NCBI GenBank assembly: GCA_007618135.1
Contig: PHFX01000148.1
Coordinates: 1-64,000 of the forward strand
Origin: Candidatus Brocadia sp. WS118
Lineage (GTDB): Bacteria; Planctomycetota; Brocadiia; Brocadiales; Brocadiaceae
Direction of reading: 5' to 3'
Length of the DNA: 64,000 nucleotides
Position numbers and translations under genes: made by a program
Part shown: piece after piece, positions 8,909-18,573 of the stretch
Numbering within the stretch: the stretch's first letter is position 1
Layout: every line of letters begins with the position of its first letter
Notes under the pieces: model-generated
The model's database searches: none
The model's input: the letters and a program-made list of their open reading frames with translations, nothing else
Told to the model about the DNA's origin: nothing

Positions 8909-9543
8909 AATTACCCAATATAATCTTTGAAACACTGCCGGTAGGACCCCTTGCAGTAAACTGTTATATCATCGGCTCCAAAAAGGACCATAATGCAGTT
9001 GTCATTGATGCTGGTGGAGACCATGAAGAAATCCTGAAAACTCTAAAGAAACACAACCTCATCCTGCAATTCATACTAAACACTCATGCCCATTTTGATC
9101 ACGTAGGCGGAGTAAGACCTTTGCAAGATCTGACTAAGGCAAAGTTTCTTCTCCATCGGGAAGACTGTGTCCTTCTTGATTATCTCAATGACCAAACAGA
9201 GGCCTTTGGATTACCGGCTATTCCCATACCAAAGGTGGACAAACCGCTTGTTGATAATGAGGTGATACTGATCGGAAATGAGACTATACGAGTTATACAC
9301 ACACCTGGCCATTCTCCTGGCAGCATCTGCTTTCTCATCGATAATGTCGTGTTTACGGGGGATACTCTCTTTGCCGGTTCAATTGGAAGAACTGATCTTT
9401 ATGGAGGTTCTTATCATGAGTTGATAAGCTCAATAAAAATCCGTTTATTTACCCTGGAAGACCATTTCATTGTTTATCCAGGACATGGTACATTTACAAC
9501 GATTGGCGAGGAAAAACGGCATAATCCATTTTTTTATGATTAA
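8905..9543 (+). CDS. Metallo-beta-lactamase-fold hydrolase (glyoxalase II-like)
   Basis: 212 residues of the MBL fold, complete. The metal-binding signature reads NTHAHFDHVGG (HxHxDH), followed by HTPGHSPGS (third metal His), FTGDTLFAGSIGRTD (bridging Asp) and a final VYPGHGTFTTIGEE. This set and the length match the small hydroxyacylglutathione-hydrolase-like (YcbL/GloB-type) group, which hydrolyses thioesters. Substrate in vivo is not established. It is translationally coupled to the upstream zinc-ribbon gene. Confidence 0.85.
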   Translation: MKLPNIIFETLPVGPLAVNCYIIGSKKDHNAVVIDAGGDHEEILKTLKKHNLILQFILNTHAHFDHVGGVRPLQDLTKAKFLLHREDCVLLDYLNDQTEAFGLPAIPIPKVDKPLVDNEVILIGNETIRVIHTPGHSPGSICFLIDNVVFTGDTLFAGSIGRTDLYGGSYHELISSIKIRLFTLEDHFIVYPGHGTFTTIGEEKRHNPFFYD

Positions 9544-9725
9544 GAAAACAGTATCTTCATTTCTGTAATCGAGAATTTCACGAATTGGTCTACCCCATAA
9601 ATTCCTTCCTGAATCTACGTACCTGTTCTTGAAAAGTCTTAAGGCAGAAAATACGGTTGATTTATCAGTAACATCAAGTTACGAAGAGTTCTGGCCGGTT
9701 TGATTACCTTTTTATTGTTTTCTTT

Positions 9726-9949
9726 TTCAAAGACGTAAGAAATAGTTTTGCAAGTTACCCGGTAATGGCGGGTATTGACCCTACTACCGTAAAAGAGCTT
9801 ATGGGACACAAAGATTTTTCGATGACCCTGCGGTATTCTCACCTTGTACCAAAACCAAGGTTAAGGCGGTAGATGTATTGGATAATGTCATGACAGCAAA
9901 ACCAACTGTACAAACACGATACAATTTGAGAGAGGCGACCAATGGTTAA
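9726..9949 (+). pseudogene. Remnant of a tyrosine recombinase (phage-type integrase), C-terminal end only
   Basis: In one frame (9726-9872) the DNA reads FKDVRNSFAS, then MAGIDPTTVKELMGHKD and MTLRYSHL: the catalytic core end of tyrosine recombinases, where GHK and RYSH carry active-site residues and the nucleophilic Tyr lies. A stop is met at 9870-9872. Homology continues in another frame from 9863 (KAVDVLDNVM) to the stop at 9947-9949, so a frameshift has occurred. No N-terminal part is present upstream; 9544-9725 contains nothing recognisable. The fragment ends 23 bp from the 3' end of tRNA-Pro, a common integration target for such enzymes. Confidence 0.8.
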
Positions 9950-9972
9950 TGTCCTGAAACCCTTAATTTTAG

Positions 9973-10050
9973 TGGTCGGGGTGGCGGGATTTGAACCCAC
10001 GACCTCTTGAACCCCATTCAAGCGCGCTAGCCAAGCTGCGCTACACCCCG
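9973..10050 (-). tRNA. tRNA-Pro (anticodon GGG), CCA encoded
   Basis: The minus strand folds into a full cloverleaf: acceptor CGGGGTG with CACCCCG, D arm starting TAGCGCAGC, anticodon stem CTTGA/TCAAG with loop ATGGGGT (anticodon GGG) and T arm with GGTTCAAATCC. CCA is encoded (9973-9975 on the complement). The C1-G72 acceptor pair is as usual for tRNA-Pro. An integrase remnant abuts its 3' end. Confidence 0.95.
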
Positions 10051-10110
10051 ACAAATTTCTTATTATAGTATCTTTTGGCCCATTATCAACTTAAATCTCG
10101 TTGAAATATT

Positions 10111-10139
10111 TTGACATTGACTTTATTATCTAATATAAT
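10111..10139 (+). promoter_or_regulatory. Perfect-consensus sigma70 promoter of ftsH
   Basis: TTGACA (10111-10116), 17-nt spacer, TATAAT (10134-10139). It lies about 75 bp upstream of the ftsH ATG with nothing else between. Confidence 0.85.
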
Positions 10140-10212
10140 TCAATTTAATTTCTTTTAAAAACTTGCCCTGGCTAATTCATGGGTAATACTCTATAATTTT
10201 TAATTAAACTGC

Positions 10213-12135
10213 ATGGACAAAAAAAATAAAACCAGGAAATCACGATTTTCCTTCGGATATATCTTCTTATTTCTTGCCATTATGTATGTGGCACAAATGT
10301 TTTTATCCCCAAAGGCTGAAGAAATCTCATACAGTCAGTTCAGGTTGTATCTGAAGAATGGTTATATATCAGATTGTACCATAGGGAATAATTTTATTCG
10401 TGGCCATTACAAAAAATTATCCATTGAGGGTGACAAAGAAGAAAAAATTGCATTTGTTACCGTGCCGGTACAGGACGCCGAATTGGTTAATGAGCTTGAA
10501 TTACAAAAGGTCAGATTTAAAGGTGCAGTCGAAAACAATTTCTTGAAAAACATTCTGATGTGGTGGGTTTTTCCTTTTGGCATTATGGCACTCGGGTGGT
10601 TCTTCCTCTTTAAAAAAGTTGGTGGGATGGGTTCGCCATTTATGTCATTCGGAAAGGCGAAAATAAAGTTATATTCGGATAATGGATCGCAGAAGACTAC
10701 TTTCGTTGATGTTGCAGGATGTGACGAAGCGAAAGAAGAATTAAAGGAAATTATCGATTTCCTTTCGTATCCGGAACGATTTCAAAAACTGGGAGGTAAA
10801 ATTCCCAAAGGGGTGTTACTGATTGGTCCGCCAGGAACGGGAAAGACGCTTCTTGCCAAAGCCGTTGCGGGAGAAGCTGGGGTGCCATTCTTCTCGATTA
10901 GCGGTTCTGACTTTGTCGAAATGTTTGTTGGAATGGGCGCTGCCAGGGTGCGTGATATGTTTGAGCAGGCAAAGGCAAAGGCCCCATGCATTATTTTCAT
11001 TGATGAGATCGACAGTGTTGGCCGTCAACGTGGCACAGGGCTTGGCGGCGGCCATGACGAGCGAGAACAAACCCTTAACCAACTTCTGGCTGAGATGGAT
11101 GGCTTTAATGCACAGAAAGGAGTTATCATTATTGCTGCGACTAACCGGCCCGACGTGTTGGATAATGCACTGCTGCGACCCGGACGCTTTGATCGTCAAG
11201 TAACCGTTGACAGGCCTGATTTAATTGGTCGTGAGGCTGTTTTATCAGTTCATGCCAAGAATGTAAAAATAGATTCTGATGTCAGTTTAAAAGTAATCGC
11301 AAAACGCACGGCAGGCTTTTCAGGGGCTGACCTGGCAAATGTGATCAACGAAGCGGCACTCCTCGCTGCACGGCATAATAAGAGTTCTGTTGGCATGGAA
11401 GAACTAGAGTCCTCCATAGACAGGGTACTTGCTGGCCCTGAGAGAAAGAGCAGGATTATGAGTGACAGTGAAAAGAACACGGTCGCGCTTCACGAGGCAG
11501 GGCATACCTTAATTGCCGCATTACTTCCCAATACGGATCCGGTACATAAAGTTTCTATCATCCCAAGGGGGGCTGCGGCACTGGGTTATACCATGCAATT
11601 GCCTTTGGAAGATAAATACTTAACTACTGAGCCTGAGATCCTCGATACCCTTTGTGTACTTCTGGGAGGTCGTGCTGCAGAAGAACTGATACTCGGGCGA
11701 ATATCAACAGGCGCTCAAAATGATCTTGAAAAAGCTTCAAAACTGGCTCGGAATTATGTATGCCGGTTTGGAATGAGCAGAAAATTAGGACCTCAGACTT
11801 TTGGCAGACAATCGGGAAATATCTTCCTCGGACACGACCTGGTACAAGAAAAGGAATACAGCGAAAAAACGGCAATTGTTATTGATGAAGAGGTTACCAG
11901 TATTATCATGGGAAGCTATGATCGGGTTAAGAAATTGCTGAATGACAATAGGGATAAATTAGATCTTCTGGCAAAGAATTTAGAAGAGGAAGAAGTCCTG
12001 GATGGAGAACAGGTCCTTGAATTGTTGCAGATAGAAAAGAAGCACCACCGAACCGGCAAAGAAACTGAAATCGCCCCTATAGAACAGCCGCAACAAAACC
12101 TGCAATACCTGCAGAAAGATTGCGGTAAGACGTAA
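10213..12135 (+). CDS. ftsH: ATP-dependent zinc metalloprotease FtsH
   Basis: 640 residues, normal length. It is a membrane-anchored AAA+ hexamer that degrades membrane and regulatory proteins. Two transmembrane segments (residues about 14-31 and 112-133) flank a periplasmic domain. The AAA+ module shows Walker A GPPGTGKT (205-212), Walker B IIFIDEID (260-267) and the second region of homology with NRPD and RPGRFDR. The protease has the zinc motif HEAGH (427-431) and later [12 protein letters not shown]. It is monocistronic, driven by a consensus promoter, and convergent with yebC only 11 bp away. No good Shine-Dalgarno precedes the ATG. Confidence 0.96.
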   Translation: MDKKNKTRKSRFSFGYIFLFLAIMYVAQMFLSPKAEEISYSQFRLYLKNGYISDCTIGNNFIRGHYKKLSIEGDKEEKIAFVTVPVQDAELVNELELQKVRFKGAVENNFLKNILMWWVFPFGIMALGWFFLFKKVGGMGSPFMSFGKAKIKLYSDNGSQKTTFVDVAGCDEAKEELKEIIDFLSYPERFQKLGGKIPKGVLLIGPPGTGKTLLAKAVAGEAGVPFFSISGSDFVEMFVGMGAARVRDMFEQAKAKAPCIIFIDEIDSVGRQRGTGLGGGHDEREQTLNQLLAEMDGFNAQKGVIIIAATNRPDVLDNALLRPGRFDRQVTVDRPDLIGREAVLSVHAKNVKIDSDVSLKVIAKRTAGFSGADLANVINEAALLAARHNKSSVGMEELESSIDRVLAGPERKSRIMSDSEKNTVALHEAGHTLIAALLPNTDPVHKVSIIPRGAAALGYTMQLPLEDKYLTTEPEILDTLCVLLGGRAAEELILGRISTGAQNDLEKASKLARNYVCRFGMSRKLGPQTFGRQSGNIFLGHDLVQEKEYSEKTAIVIDEEVTSIIMGSYDRVKKLLNDNRDKLDLLAKNLEEEEVLDGEQVLELLQIEKKHHRTGKETEIAPIEQPQQNLQYLQKDCGKT

Positions 12136-12146
12136 TGGTGCTCAAT

Positions 12147-12902
12147 TTATTTCGTGGTTTGCATCTCTTCTAAAAGGGTTCGGGGCAGATTGAAATTAGA
12201 ATAGACGTTTTGTACATCGTCATGATCCTCAAGCGCATCCATAATTCCCAGGACTTTTCGGCCCGTCGTTTCGTCTAAATCAATATTGCTCTTTGGTAGC
12301 CAGCTTACCTCAGATGTTTCGACTTTTATATTTTTGCTTTCAATGGCCTTCTTTACCATATCTACATTTGCTTGCGGACATATAACTTGAAAGACATCTC
12401 CGACTTTTTGTAAATCCTCGGCGCCCGCGTCAAGAACTAACATCATAAACTCATCTTCATTGAATTGGGTATCGTTTACGATGATCAGTCCTTTTTTTTC
12501 GAACATCCAGGACACACAGCCAGATTCTCCCATATTCCCGTCAAAACGCTCAAATATCTTTCTGATTTCAGGCGCAGTCCTGTTTTTGTTGTCTGTCAAG
12601 ATCTCGACCATTAATGCTATGCCGTGAGGCCCGTATCCTTCGTACATGCACTCAAACAATTCTGCCCCTCCGCCAACACCTGTACCTTTCTGGATGGCGC
12701 GTTCAATATTTTCTTTTGGCATATTAACTGAGCGGGCTTTGCTTATAGCAAGCTGCAATTTGGGATTCATATCAGGGTCGGCACCACCCCGCCTGACAGC
12801 AACAGTAATCATGCGGGCCACTTTGGAAAACACCTTACCCTTCTTTGCGTCAGCGGCACCTTTTTTATGCTTTATACTAGCCCAATGCGAGTGTCCTGCC
12901 AA
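12147..12902 (-). CDS. yebC: YebC/PmpR family regulator (TACO1-like)
   Basis: 251 residues, the usual length. The N-terminus MAGHSHWASIKHKKGAADAKKG and the segment KARSVNMPKENIERAI are signatures of the YebC/TACO1 family, which acts as a DNA-binding regulator in some bacteria and as a translation factor relieving ribosome stalling at proline stretches in others. The start is a TTG at 12902 with TAGGA about 6 nt upstream. It lies 39 bp downstream of the TPR lipoprotein gene, at the end of the nusA-infB gene series. Confidence 0.93.
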   Translation of the reverse strand: MAGHSHWASIKHKKGAADAKKGKVFSKVARMITVAVRRGGADPDMNPKLQLAISKARSVNMPKENIERAIQKGTGVGGGAELFECMYEGYGPHGIALMVEILTDNKNRTAPEIRKIFERFDGNMGESGCVSWMFEKKGLIIVNDTQFNEDEFMMLVLDAGAEDLQKVGDVFQVICPQANVDMVKKAIESKNIKVETSEVSWLPKSNIDLDETTGRKVLGIMDALEDHDDVQNVYSNFNLPRTLLEEMQTTK

Positions 12903-12941
12903 TTTTTCCTATCACTCCTAAACATTCTCTTTTAGAAAAAA

Positions 12942-14522
12942 TTACGGTTGAACAATAGTTTCAACCTCCATACGTTGTTTCATGACCCTAGTGCCTTTTG
13001 TTTCCACAGATATTAACTTTTTTATTTTTTCTAATTTTGCTTCAATATGCGCTTTTTTTGTTTCATTATTGATTATCTGATTGTATAAAGCATGTGCTTT
13101 TTTCCATACTGTAACAGCTTTATCCCAATGTCCTAAACTATAATATACCTCTCCCATGTGGTCATAAATATCAGGTTCTTCCATATGTTGAACAGCTTCT
13201 GATAAATTCTTAAGGGCAGTAACAAGATAATCGGTTCTTCCTTCCATGTGTGCCTTTTTATAATATGCCCAACCGAGACTATCAAGATATGCCCCATTTT
13301 TGGGTTGAGCTTTTAATGCCTTGTTGATAAGCTGTATCGCTTCATCTAAATTCTTGTTATTCTCAGCAAATAAGTAGCCTAAAAAGTTATTTGCCTCGTG
13401 AAAATCAGGATCAAGCTTTAAGGTCATTCGCAATTCTTCTTCAGTCCTGTCAAATTTTTGATCTTCGTAATAAAGATTAGCCAGCAGAAAGTGAGCATCT
13501 CGCATTGTTTCTTTATCCAAAGGAATTAACTTCATATTCTCAATGACGGAAATAGCCTCATCAATCTTATGCTGATTTTTATAAATCTGGCATAAAAGGA
13601 AGTATTCTTTCGTATTTTTGGTGCCGGCATCTATATTCTTTTTCAGAATTTCCTGGGTTTTTCTCAATTCCTCATTTTTTCCCGATTCATTTTTTGTTTT
13701 TTCGTATATTTCCGATAAGGCAAGGTGCATCGCCCAGTTTTCTGGTTCTTTTTCTAAAAAAGCTATTCCCTCTTTAATGGCATTATCATAGTCCTTGAGT
13801 ATATCGTAGCAAAGGGTGAGATAAAAACTGGTAAAACTTAATTTCGGATCTGCCTTTTTTGCTTTCAGGAAATATTCCAGGGCTTTTTTTATATCATTTT
13901 TTTCAAAATATTTTTGACCAATCTCATAATAGATCTTCACGGGATCACTGACAAGCTTCATATCAAACATACTCTGGTAACAGGCTATTCCGGTTTCCAT
14001 CATACCCTCATTAATATACAGATTGGCAAGCCGGTAGAGCACGTCTGCCAGGAATATGTTGTCTAGCTTTGTTGTCTTACACCGGCGGGCATGCTCGTAT
14101 TCTCCTATAGCCTCCTTGGATTTTCCAACGGTTTCATACAGAGTAGCCAGGGTATAACGCACGCTAAATTCATCGGGCATAATTTCAGTCAATTTTTTCA
14201 TGTAGTAGATCGCATTTTCGTTTTTGCCTAACTGGAAATAACATGTCGCTAAATGCTGAATAATTTTTTCGGAGGAGTGATCCCACTGGAGAGCATTTTC
14301 GAAGTTATTAACTGCATTTTCCCAATCTCTTTCCAACATGGAAAAATATCCGGCACAAAAATAGGAATATGCCTTTTCATGCATGCCCAGAAATCGCTCT
14401 CCAGTGGAAGGTACCGTCTGATTGCCATGTTGAACCGTGATATTACGACATCCCAAAAAAACCATAAGGGGAAACATTACAAAAATACCGCATATGAAAA
14501 GGCTGAATGGACAACATCTCAT
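12942..14522 (-). CDS. TPR-repeat lipoprotein
   Basis: About 526 residues. A lipoprotein signal peptide ends in the lipobox VFLGC (residues 20-24 from ATG 14522), so the protein is probably lipid-anchored in the periplasm or outer membrane. The rest is a chain of tetratricopeptide repeats (for example YFCAGYFSMLERDWENAVNNF, ATCYFQLGKNENAIYYM, FLGYLFAENNKNLDEAIQLI), about ten or more. TPRs bind proteins; similar proteins support outer-membrane or secretion assemblies, but no partner is evident. A GTG at 14558, 4 nt after the hisG stop, could be the start and would couple it to hisG; ATG 14522 gives the better signal peptide. Confidence 0.8.
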   Translation of the reverse strand: MRCCPFSLFICGIFVMFPLMVFLGCRNITVQHGNQTVPSTGERFLGMHEKAYSYFCAGYFSMLERDWENAVNNFENALQWDHSSEKIIQHLATCYFQLGKNENAIYYMKKLTEIMPDEFSVRYTLATLYETVGKSKEAIGEYEHARRCKTTKLDNIFLADVLYRLANLYINEGMMETGIACYQSMFDMKLVSDPVKIYYEIGQKYFEKNDIKKALEYFLKAKKADPKLSFTSFYLTLCYDILKDYDNAIKEGIAFLEKEPENWAMHLALSEIYEKTKNESGKNEELRKTQEILKKNIDAGTKNTKEYFLLCQIYKNQHKIDEAISVIENMKLIPLDKETMRDAHFLLANLYYEDQKFDRTEEELRMTLKLDPDFHEANNFLGYLFAENNKNLDEAIQLINKALKAQPKNGAYLDSLGWAYYKKAHMEGRTDYLVTALKNLSEAVQHMEEPDIYDHMGEVYYSLGHWDKAVTVWKKAHALYNQIINNETKKAHIEAKLEKIKKLISVETKGTRVMKQRMEVETIVQP

Positions 14523-14561
14523 ACTTCTTGGTACATCCTTAACATGTCGCACTCCCACATA

Positions 14562-15434
14562 TTAAAGAATAACTTTGTTTAACGGATACTCTATAATCCC
14601 TTCAGCTCCGGCCCTCTTTAGTTCCGGAGTAATACTTCTTGCTACCGTCTCGTCCAGCACAGTTTCTACTGCATAACCCGCTCCTTCAGATAGGGGAGAA
14701 ACGGTGGGTTTTCTCAAGGCAGGTAATTTTGCAAGCACTTGTTCCAGGGATCCGGACGGGACATTCATCTTTAATCCGACTTTTACCCGGGCAATTATCG
14801 CTCCCTCAAAAAGCATTGCGAGATTCTCTATTTTTGTGCGTTTCCATTCGTCTTTCCATGCCTGATGGTTGGCAATAAACTGAGTTGAAGATTCCATAAC
14901 CGTCTCAATAATGCGGAGTTTATTTGCCTTTAAACTGCTGCCTGTTTCAGTAAGTTCGACGATCGCATCGACTAAATCAGGAGCTTTTGCTTCAGTCGCG
15001 CCGTGAGAAAACTCAATATCAGCAACTACTCCGCGTTCTGCAAGATATTGCCGGGTTACGTTTACCAGCTCTGTTGCAATTTTTTTGTTCTGCAAATCGC
15101 CTATAGAGCGTATGGCTGAGTATTCAGGTACCGCCAAAACCCATCGTACTTTTGTTAACTGTTGCTTTGCGTATACCAGACTTACCACGACCCGTATGTC
15201 TGAGCCGGCTTCTTTTACCCAATCCGCGCCAGTAAGACCGGCATCAATAATCCCTTTTTCAACGTACCTGGACATATCCTGCGGCCTGATCAATCGTACT
15301 GAAATTTCGTCGTCATCAATCGTGGGGTAATAAGACCGGGGGCTTATATGGACGGAATAACCCGCCTTTTTCATCATTTCGACAGTTGCTTCCTGGAGAC
15401 TTCCTTTTGGCAGACCTAAATATAATTTTTTCAT
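14562..15434 (-). CDS. hisG: ATP phosphoribosyltransferase, long (HisG-L) form
   Basis: 290 residues; catalyses the first step of histidine synthesis, joining ATP and PRPP. The N-terminus LYLGLPKGSLQEATVEMM, then DAGLTGADWV and the PRPP-binding region DAIVELTETGSSLKAN (E-T-G-S-S) are family hallmarks. The extra C-terminal domain (VGLKMNVPSGSLEQVLAKLPALRKPTVSPL) is the histidine-binding regulatory domain of the long form, so no HisZ partner is needed. The start overlaps the rbfA stop by 4 nt (ATGA), an unusual place for a his gene: inside a translation-factor operon and away from other his genes in this window. Confidence 0.93.
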   Translation of the reverse strand: MKKLYLGLPKGSLQEATVEMMKKAGYSVHISPRSYYPTIDDDEISVRLIRPQDMSRYVEKGIIDAGLTGADWVKEAGSDIRVVVSLVYAKQQLTKVRWVLAVPEYSAIRSIGDLQNKKIATELVNVTRQYLAERGVVADIEFSHGATEAKAPDLVDAIVELTETGSSLKANKLRIIETVMESSTQFIANHQAWKDEWKRTKIENLAMLFEGAIIARVKVGLKMNVPSGSLEQVLAKLPALRKPTVSPLSEGAGYAVETVLDETVARSITPELKRAGAEGIIEYPLNKVIL

Positions 15435-15808
15435 TCTTCCAACTCGCCTTTTACGGTTATATCGCTACCTTTTATTGCATCATCAATAAGTTTTGAAATA
15501 TGCAGACTCTTTTGAACCGATTCATCCAAACAAAATGTCAAAACGGGAGTATACCTTATTTGCAACTGAGCGCCCACTTTTGCCTGAATAAATCCCTTTG
15601 CATGCTCTATTGCCCGTAAGGTTTTTTTGCGGGTACTATCATCTCCCAATATTGAAATATAAACTTTTGCTTTTTTTAAGTCATGTGCAATTTCAACATT
15701 CGTTACCGTAATAAAACTTATTCGCGGATCCTTTAATTCATATAGGATAATTTTACTCACTTCCTGTTTAACTGATTCCGCCAAACGTTCGTTTCTTCTT
15801 GACGTCAT
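15431..15808 (-). CDS. rbfA: Ribosome-binding factor A
   Basis: 125 residues. RbfA binds the 30S subunit and helps mature the 16S rRNA 5' end. Seen: RLAESVKQEVSKIIL at the N-terminus, KDPRISFITVTNVEIAHDLKKAKVYIS in the KH-like core and LQIRYTPVLTFCLDESV near the end, all typical. ATG 15808 is chosen because GGAGG lies 6-10 nt upstream; an in-frame extension to 15850 lacks such a site. It sits in the conserved order nusA-infB-ylxP-rbfA and overlaps hisG by 4 nt. Confidence 0.93.
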   Translation of the reverse strand: MTSRRNERLAESVKQEVSKIILYELKDPRISFITVTNVEIAHDLKKAKVYISILGDDSTRKKTLRAIEHAKGFIQAKVGAQLQIRYTPVLTFCLDESVQKSLHISKLIDDAIKGSDITVKGELEE

Positions 15809-15895
15809 AATAAACCTCCGTCTTTTTATGGATAAATGGAAATAATGCATTCACAAAAGGGTTGAACATGTGACTGCGTATATTGGAGGTATGGA

Positions 15896-16207
15896 TTAAA
15901 TAAATTCGAGGTGATAATCAACCAGTTCAACAGAAATAGCAACCCGGAACATATTAATTAAGCTCGACAACGTGCTCTTCAAGTACTTTTTATCATTTCC
16001 TACCATTGCAATTCCTAACCGGGCATATTGACAATGGTCTAAGGTGCCAATTTCTGAGATGGAGACATTGAAATTATTTTTAACACGGTCCTTCAGGCTT
16101 TTCACAATGCGTCGCTTGTCTTTTAACGTATGTGCACTGCGGATTACTAATCGAATATTTAAAACCCCAACTACAGCATCATCAGATTTAAGAAACTCCA
16201 GATTCAT
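15896..16207 (-). CDS. ylxP: DUF503 family protein (YlxP-like)
   Basis: 103 residues. The segments VVGVLNIRLVIRSAHTLKDKRRIVKSLKDRV and the C-terminal VELVDYHLEF are characteristic of the small DUF503/YlxP proteins, which are encoded between infB and rbfA in many bacteria, as here. A role in ribosome biogenesis is suggested by that conserved linkage, not by motifs. It follows infB after about 110 bp. Confidence 0.85.
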   Translation of the reverse strand: MNLEFLKSDDAVVGVLNIRLVIRSAHTLKDKRRIVKSLKDRVKNNFNVSISEIGTLDHCQYARLGIAMVGNDKKYLKSTLSSLINMFRVAISVELVDYHLEFI

Positions 16208-16315
16208 AGGCCACGGTAGTTACAACTCTTCATGCCTGAATTGCACAAGAGACGAATTATGAGGTAAAATATCTTTTTCACGCCATCTTACCAGCTGAGA
16301 TGAACTATGCTTTTC

Positions 16316-18544
16316 TTACACGGGTAATGACCGCGCAAACTTTTGCACCTCGTAAGCCTCCACGATATCTCCTACTTTAATATCATCATAATTAGCAATT
16401 TTCAACCCGCATTCAAATCCTGCCCTAACCTCTTTAACATCATCTTTAACAATCTTTAATGACTCCAGTTTTCCCTCATAGATAATAATAGCATCACGAA
16501 TCAGGCGAACAGATGAGTTCCTTGTGATTTTACCCGTCTTTACGTAACACCCAGCAACGTTGCCGAACTTTGAGATATTGTAAACTTGCCGTATTTCAAC
16601 CTGACCTAATACAACTTCCTTGGATTCCGGTTCCAACATACCTTCCATGGCGGCTTTTATCTCATTTGTCGCATCGTAGATAATTTTATACAGCCTGACA
16701 TCTACCCCTTTATCTTCCGCCAGAATACGTGCCTTATCCTCAGTCGTCACATAAAATCCAATTACAATTGCATCCGACGCATCCGCAAGCAACACGTCAG
16801 ATTCTGAAATACCACCGACACCACAATGCAGTATTTTTACTTTAATTTCAGGTGTGGAAAGCTCTTCTAGCGCTTTTTTCAGCACTTCGACAGAACCCTT
16901 ATAATCGGCCTTTAATATCACCTTGATTTCCTTTACTTTTCCTTCGGCAATTTTAGAATAGAGACTATCCAGAGTAACATGCTGATGTTTTGCCAAGGCG
17001 TTTTCACGGTCTTTCTTTTGTCTTTCCTGGGCAATTTCTCTTGCCTTTTGTATATCGCCAACGACATAAAATTTATCCCCGGCCTCAGGAACCGCAGAAA
17101 AATCAGAGACAGATACTGGTGTCGTTGGACCTGCCTCCTGTATTTCGTTTCCCCTGTCGGTTGTAATGAGGCGTGCCCTGCCAAAGGTTTTACCACATAA
17201 AATAATATCTCCCTGATGCAAGGTGCCGTCTTGTATTAAAACATTTGCAACAACACCCCTTCCTTCACTTAAATGAGCCTCTAATACAACACCCCGTGCC
17301 GGATTCCGTGGATTCGCCTTGAGTTCCAGAATTTCAGATTCAAGCAAAAGTCGTTCAAGTAAGGTGCTAATACCCTTCTTTGTGACGGCAGAAGTCTCAA
17401 CAAACTGTGTCTTTCCACCCCATTCCTCAGAAATTAATTCCAAATTTGCAAGCTGTTGTTTTACGCGCAATGGATTAGCGCCTGGCTTATCAATCTTATT
17501 TACGGCTACAACAATCGGCACATTGGCAGCTTTGGCATGATTTAACGCCTCCTCCGTTTGAGGCATTACCCCATCATCGGCTGCCACTACAAGCACCACC
17601 ACATCCGTAATATTTGCACCCCGCGCCCTCATGGCGGTAAAAGCTTCATGGCCTGGGGTATCGAGAAACACCACATGCTTTCCACTCGTTTCCACCTTGT
17701 ACGCGCCAATATGCTGCGTAATACCACCCACCTCACCAGCCGCCACATCTGTTTGACGAATACTATCAAGGAGTGATGTTTTTCCGTGGTCAACATGCCC
17801 CAAAAAAGTCACAATTGGTGCGCGATACACCATGTCCTCGGCTTTTGTAGAAATCTGTTCTGCAATAAAATCGCGTTCTTCCGTCATCTCCTTTTTTTTG
17901 ATTTCAATCTCCACTCCGTACTCAATGCCTAACAACTGCACAATATCCTCGGCTAATATCTGATTAATCGTCGAGCGTACATTATGCTCAAGAAGCAGCT
18001 TGGTAATAATTTCATTAGCACGGATCCCTAATTTTGAAGAAAGGTCTTTTACGGTTATGGGTGGTTCCATAACAATCCTTGTTTCTTTCTCTTTTACTGC
18101 TGGTTTCTGCAGATCTGCGACTTCCGCTTCCAGTCCTTTCCTCTTGCCCGGTACAACAGCTGGCGGCCTTTTCTTCTTCCAGAACGTTTTTGTTGGAGAT
18201 ACTTTTACCATTCGCTGCGGCTGGGGTGGACCTTTGGGAATTCTCACAATTTTTGCGGGTTGAACAAGCTTGACGCTACTACTCACCTGTACAGCCGTTT
18301 TATCTTCTTTTTTTTGTTCGGTCTCACGGGGAACGATTGTCTCTTTAACTTTCGGTTCTTCTTTAGCAGGAGCTACTTTAGGAATTGGCTTGAATGATTG
18401 TCTTATCATTTCTGCTTGCTCAGGAATCAAAGTATTTGCATGGTGAGTGATGTGAGACAACCCTTTTTCATGACACTTATCAATCAAAAGATTGCTCTTC
18501 ACCCCCAGCTCTTTTGCAAGTAAACTAATCCGGATTTTTCCCAT
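16316..18544 (-). CDS. infB: Translation initiation factor IF-2
   Basis: 742 residues. IF-2 delivers fMet-tRNA to the 30S subunit in a GTP-dependent way. The N-terminus [19 protein letters not shown] is an IF2_N domain, followed by a Lys/Pro-rich linker (about 55-150), a second IF2_N ([20 protein letters not shown]) and the G domain: [11 protein letters not shown] (G1), DTPGHEAF (G3), NKIDKPGA (G4). Two beta-barrel domains and the C-terminal fMet-tRNA-binding region complete it. ATG 18544 is chosen because AGGAG precedes it by 5 nt. It starts 29 bp after nusA. Confidence 0.96.
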   Translation of the reverse strand: MGKIRISLLAKELGVKSNLLIDKCHEKGLSHITHHANTLIPEQAEMIRQSFKPIPKVAPAKEEPKVKETIVPRETEQKKEDKTAVQVSSSVKLVQPAKIVRIPKGPPQPQRMVKVSPTKTFWKKKRPPAVVPGKRKGLEAEVADLQKPAVKEKETRIVMEPPITVKDLSSKLGIRANEIITKLLLEHNVRSTINQILAEDIVQLLGIEYGVEIEIKKKEMTEERDFIAEQISTKAEDMVYRAPIVTFLGHVDHGKTSLLDSIRQTDVAAGEVGGITQHIGAYKVETSGKHVVFLDTPGHEAFTAMRARGANITDVVVLVVAADDGVMPQTEEALNHAKAANVPIVVAVNKIDKPGANPLRVKQQLANLELISEEWGGKTQFVETSAVTKKGISTLLERLLLESEILELKANPRNPARGVVLEAHLSEGRGVVANVLIQDGTLHQGDIILCGKTFGRARLITTDRGNEIQEAGPTTPVSVSDFSAVPEAGDKFYVVGDIQKAREIAQERQKKDRENALAKHQHVTLDSLYSKIAEGKVKEIKVILKADYKGSVEVLKKALEELSTPEIKVKILHCGVGGISESDVLLADASDAIVIGFYVTTEDKARILAEDKGVDVRLYKIIYDATNEIKAAMEGMLEPESKEVVLGQVEIRQVYNISKFGNVAGCYVKTGKITRNSSVRLIRDAIIIYEGKLESLKIVKDDVKEVRAGFECGLKIANYDDIKVGDIVEAYEVQKFARSLPV

Positions 18545-18573
18545 GTAAACTCCTAATAACAAAATAGACTGTT

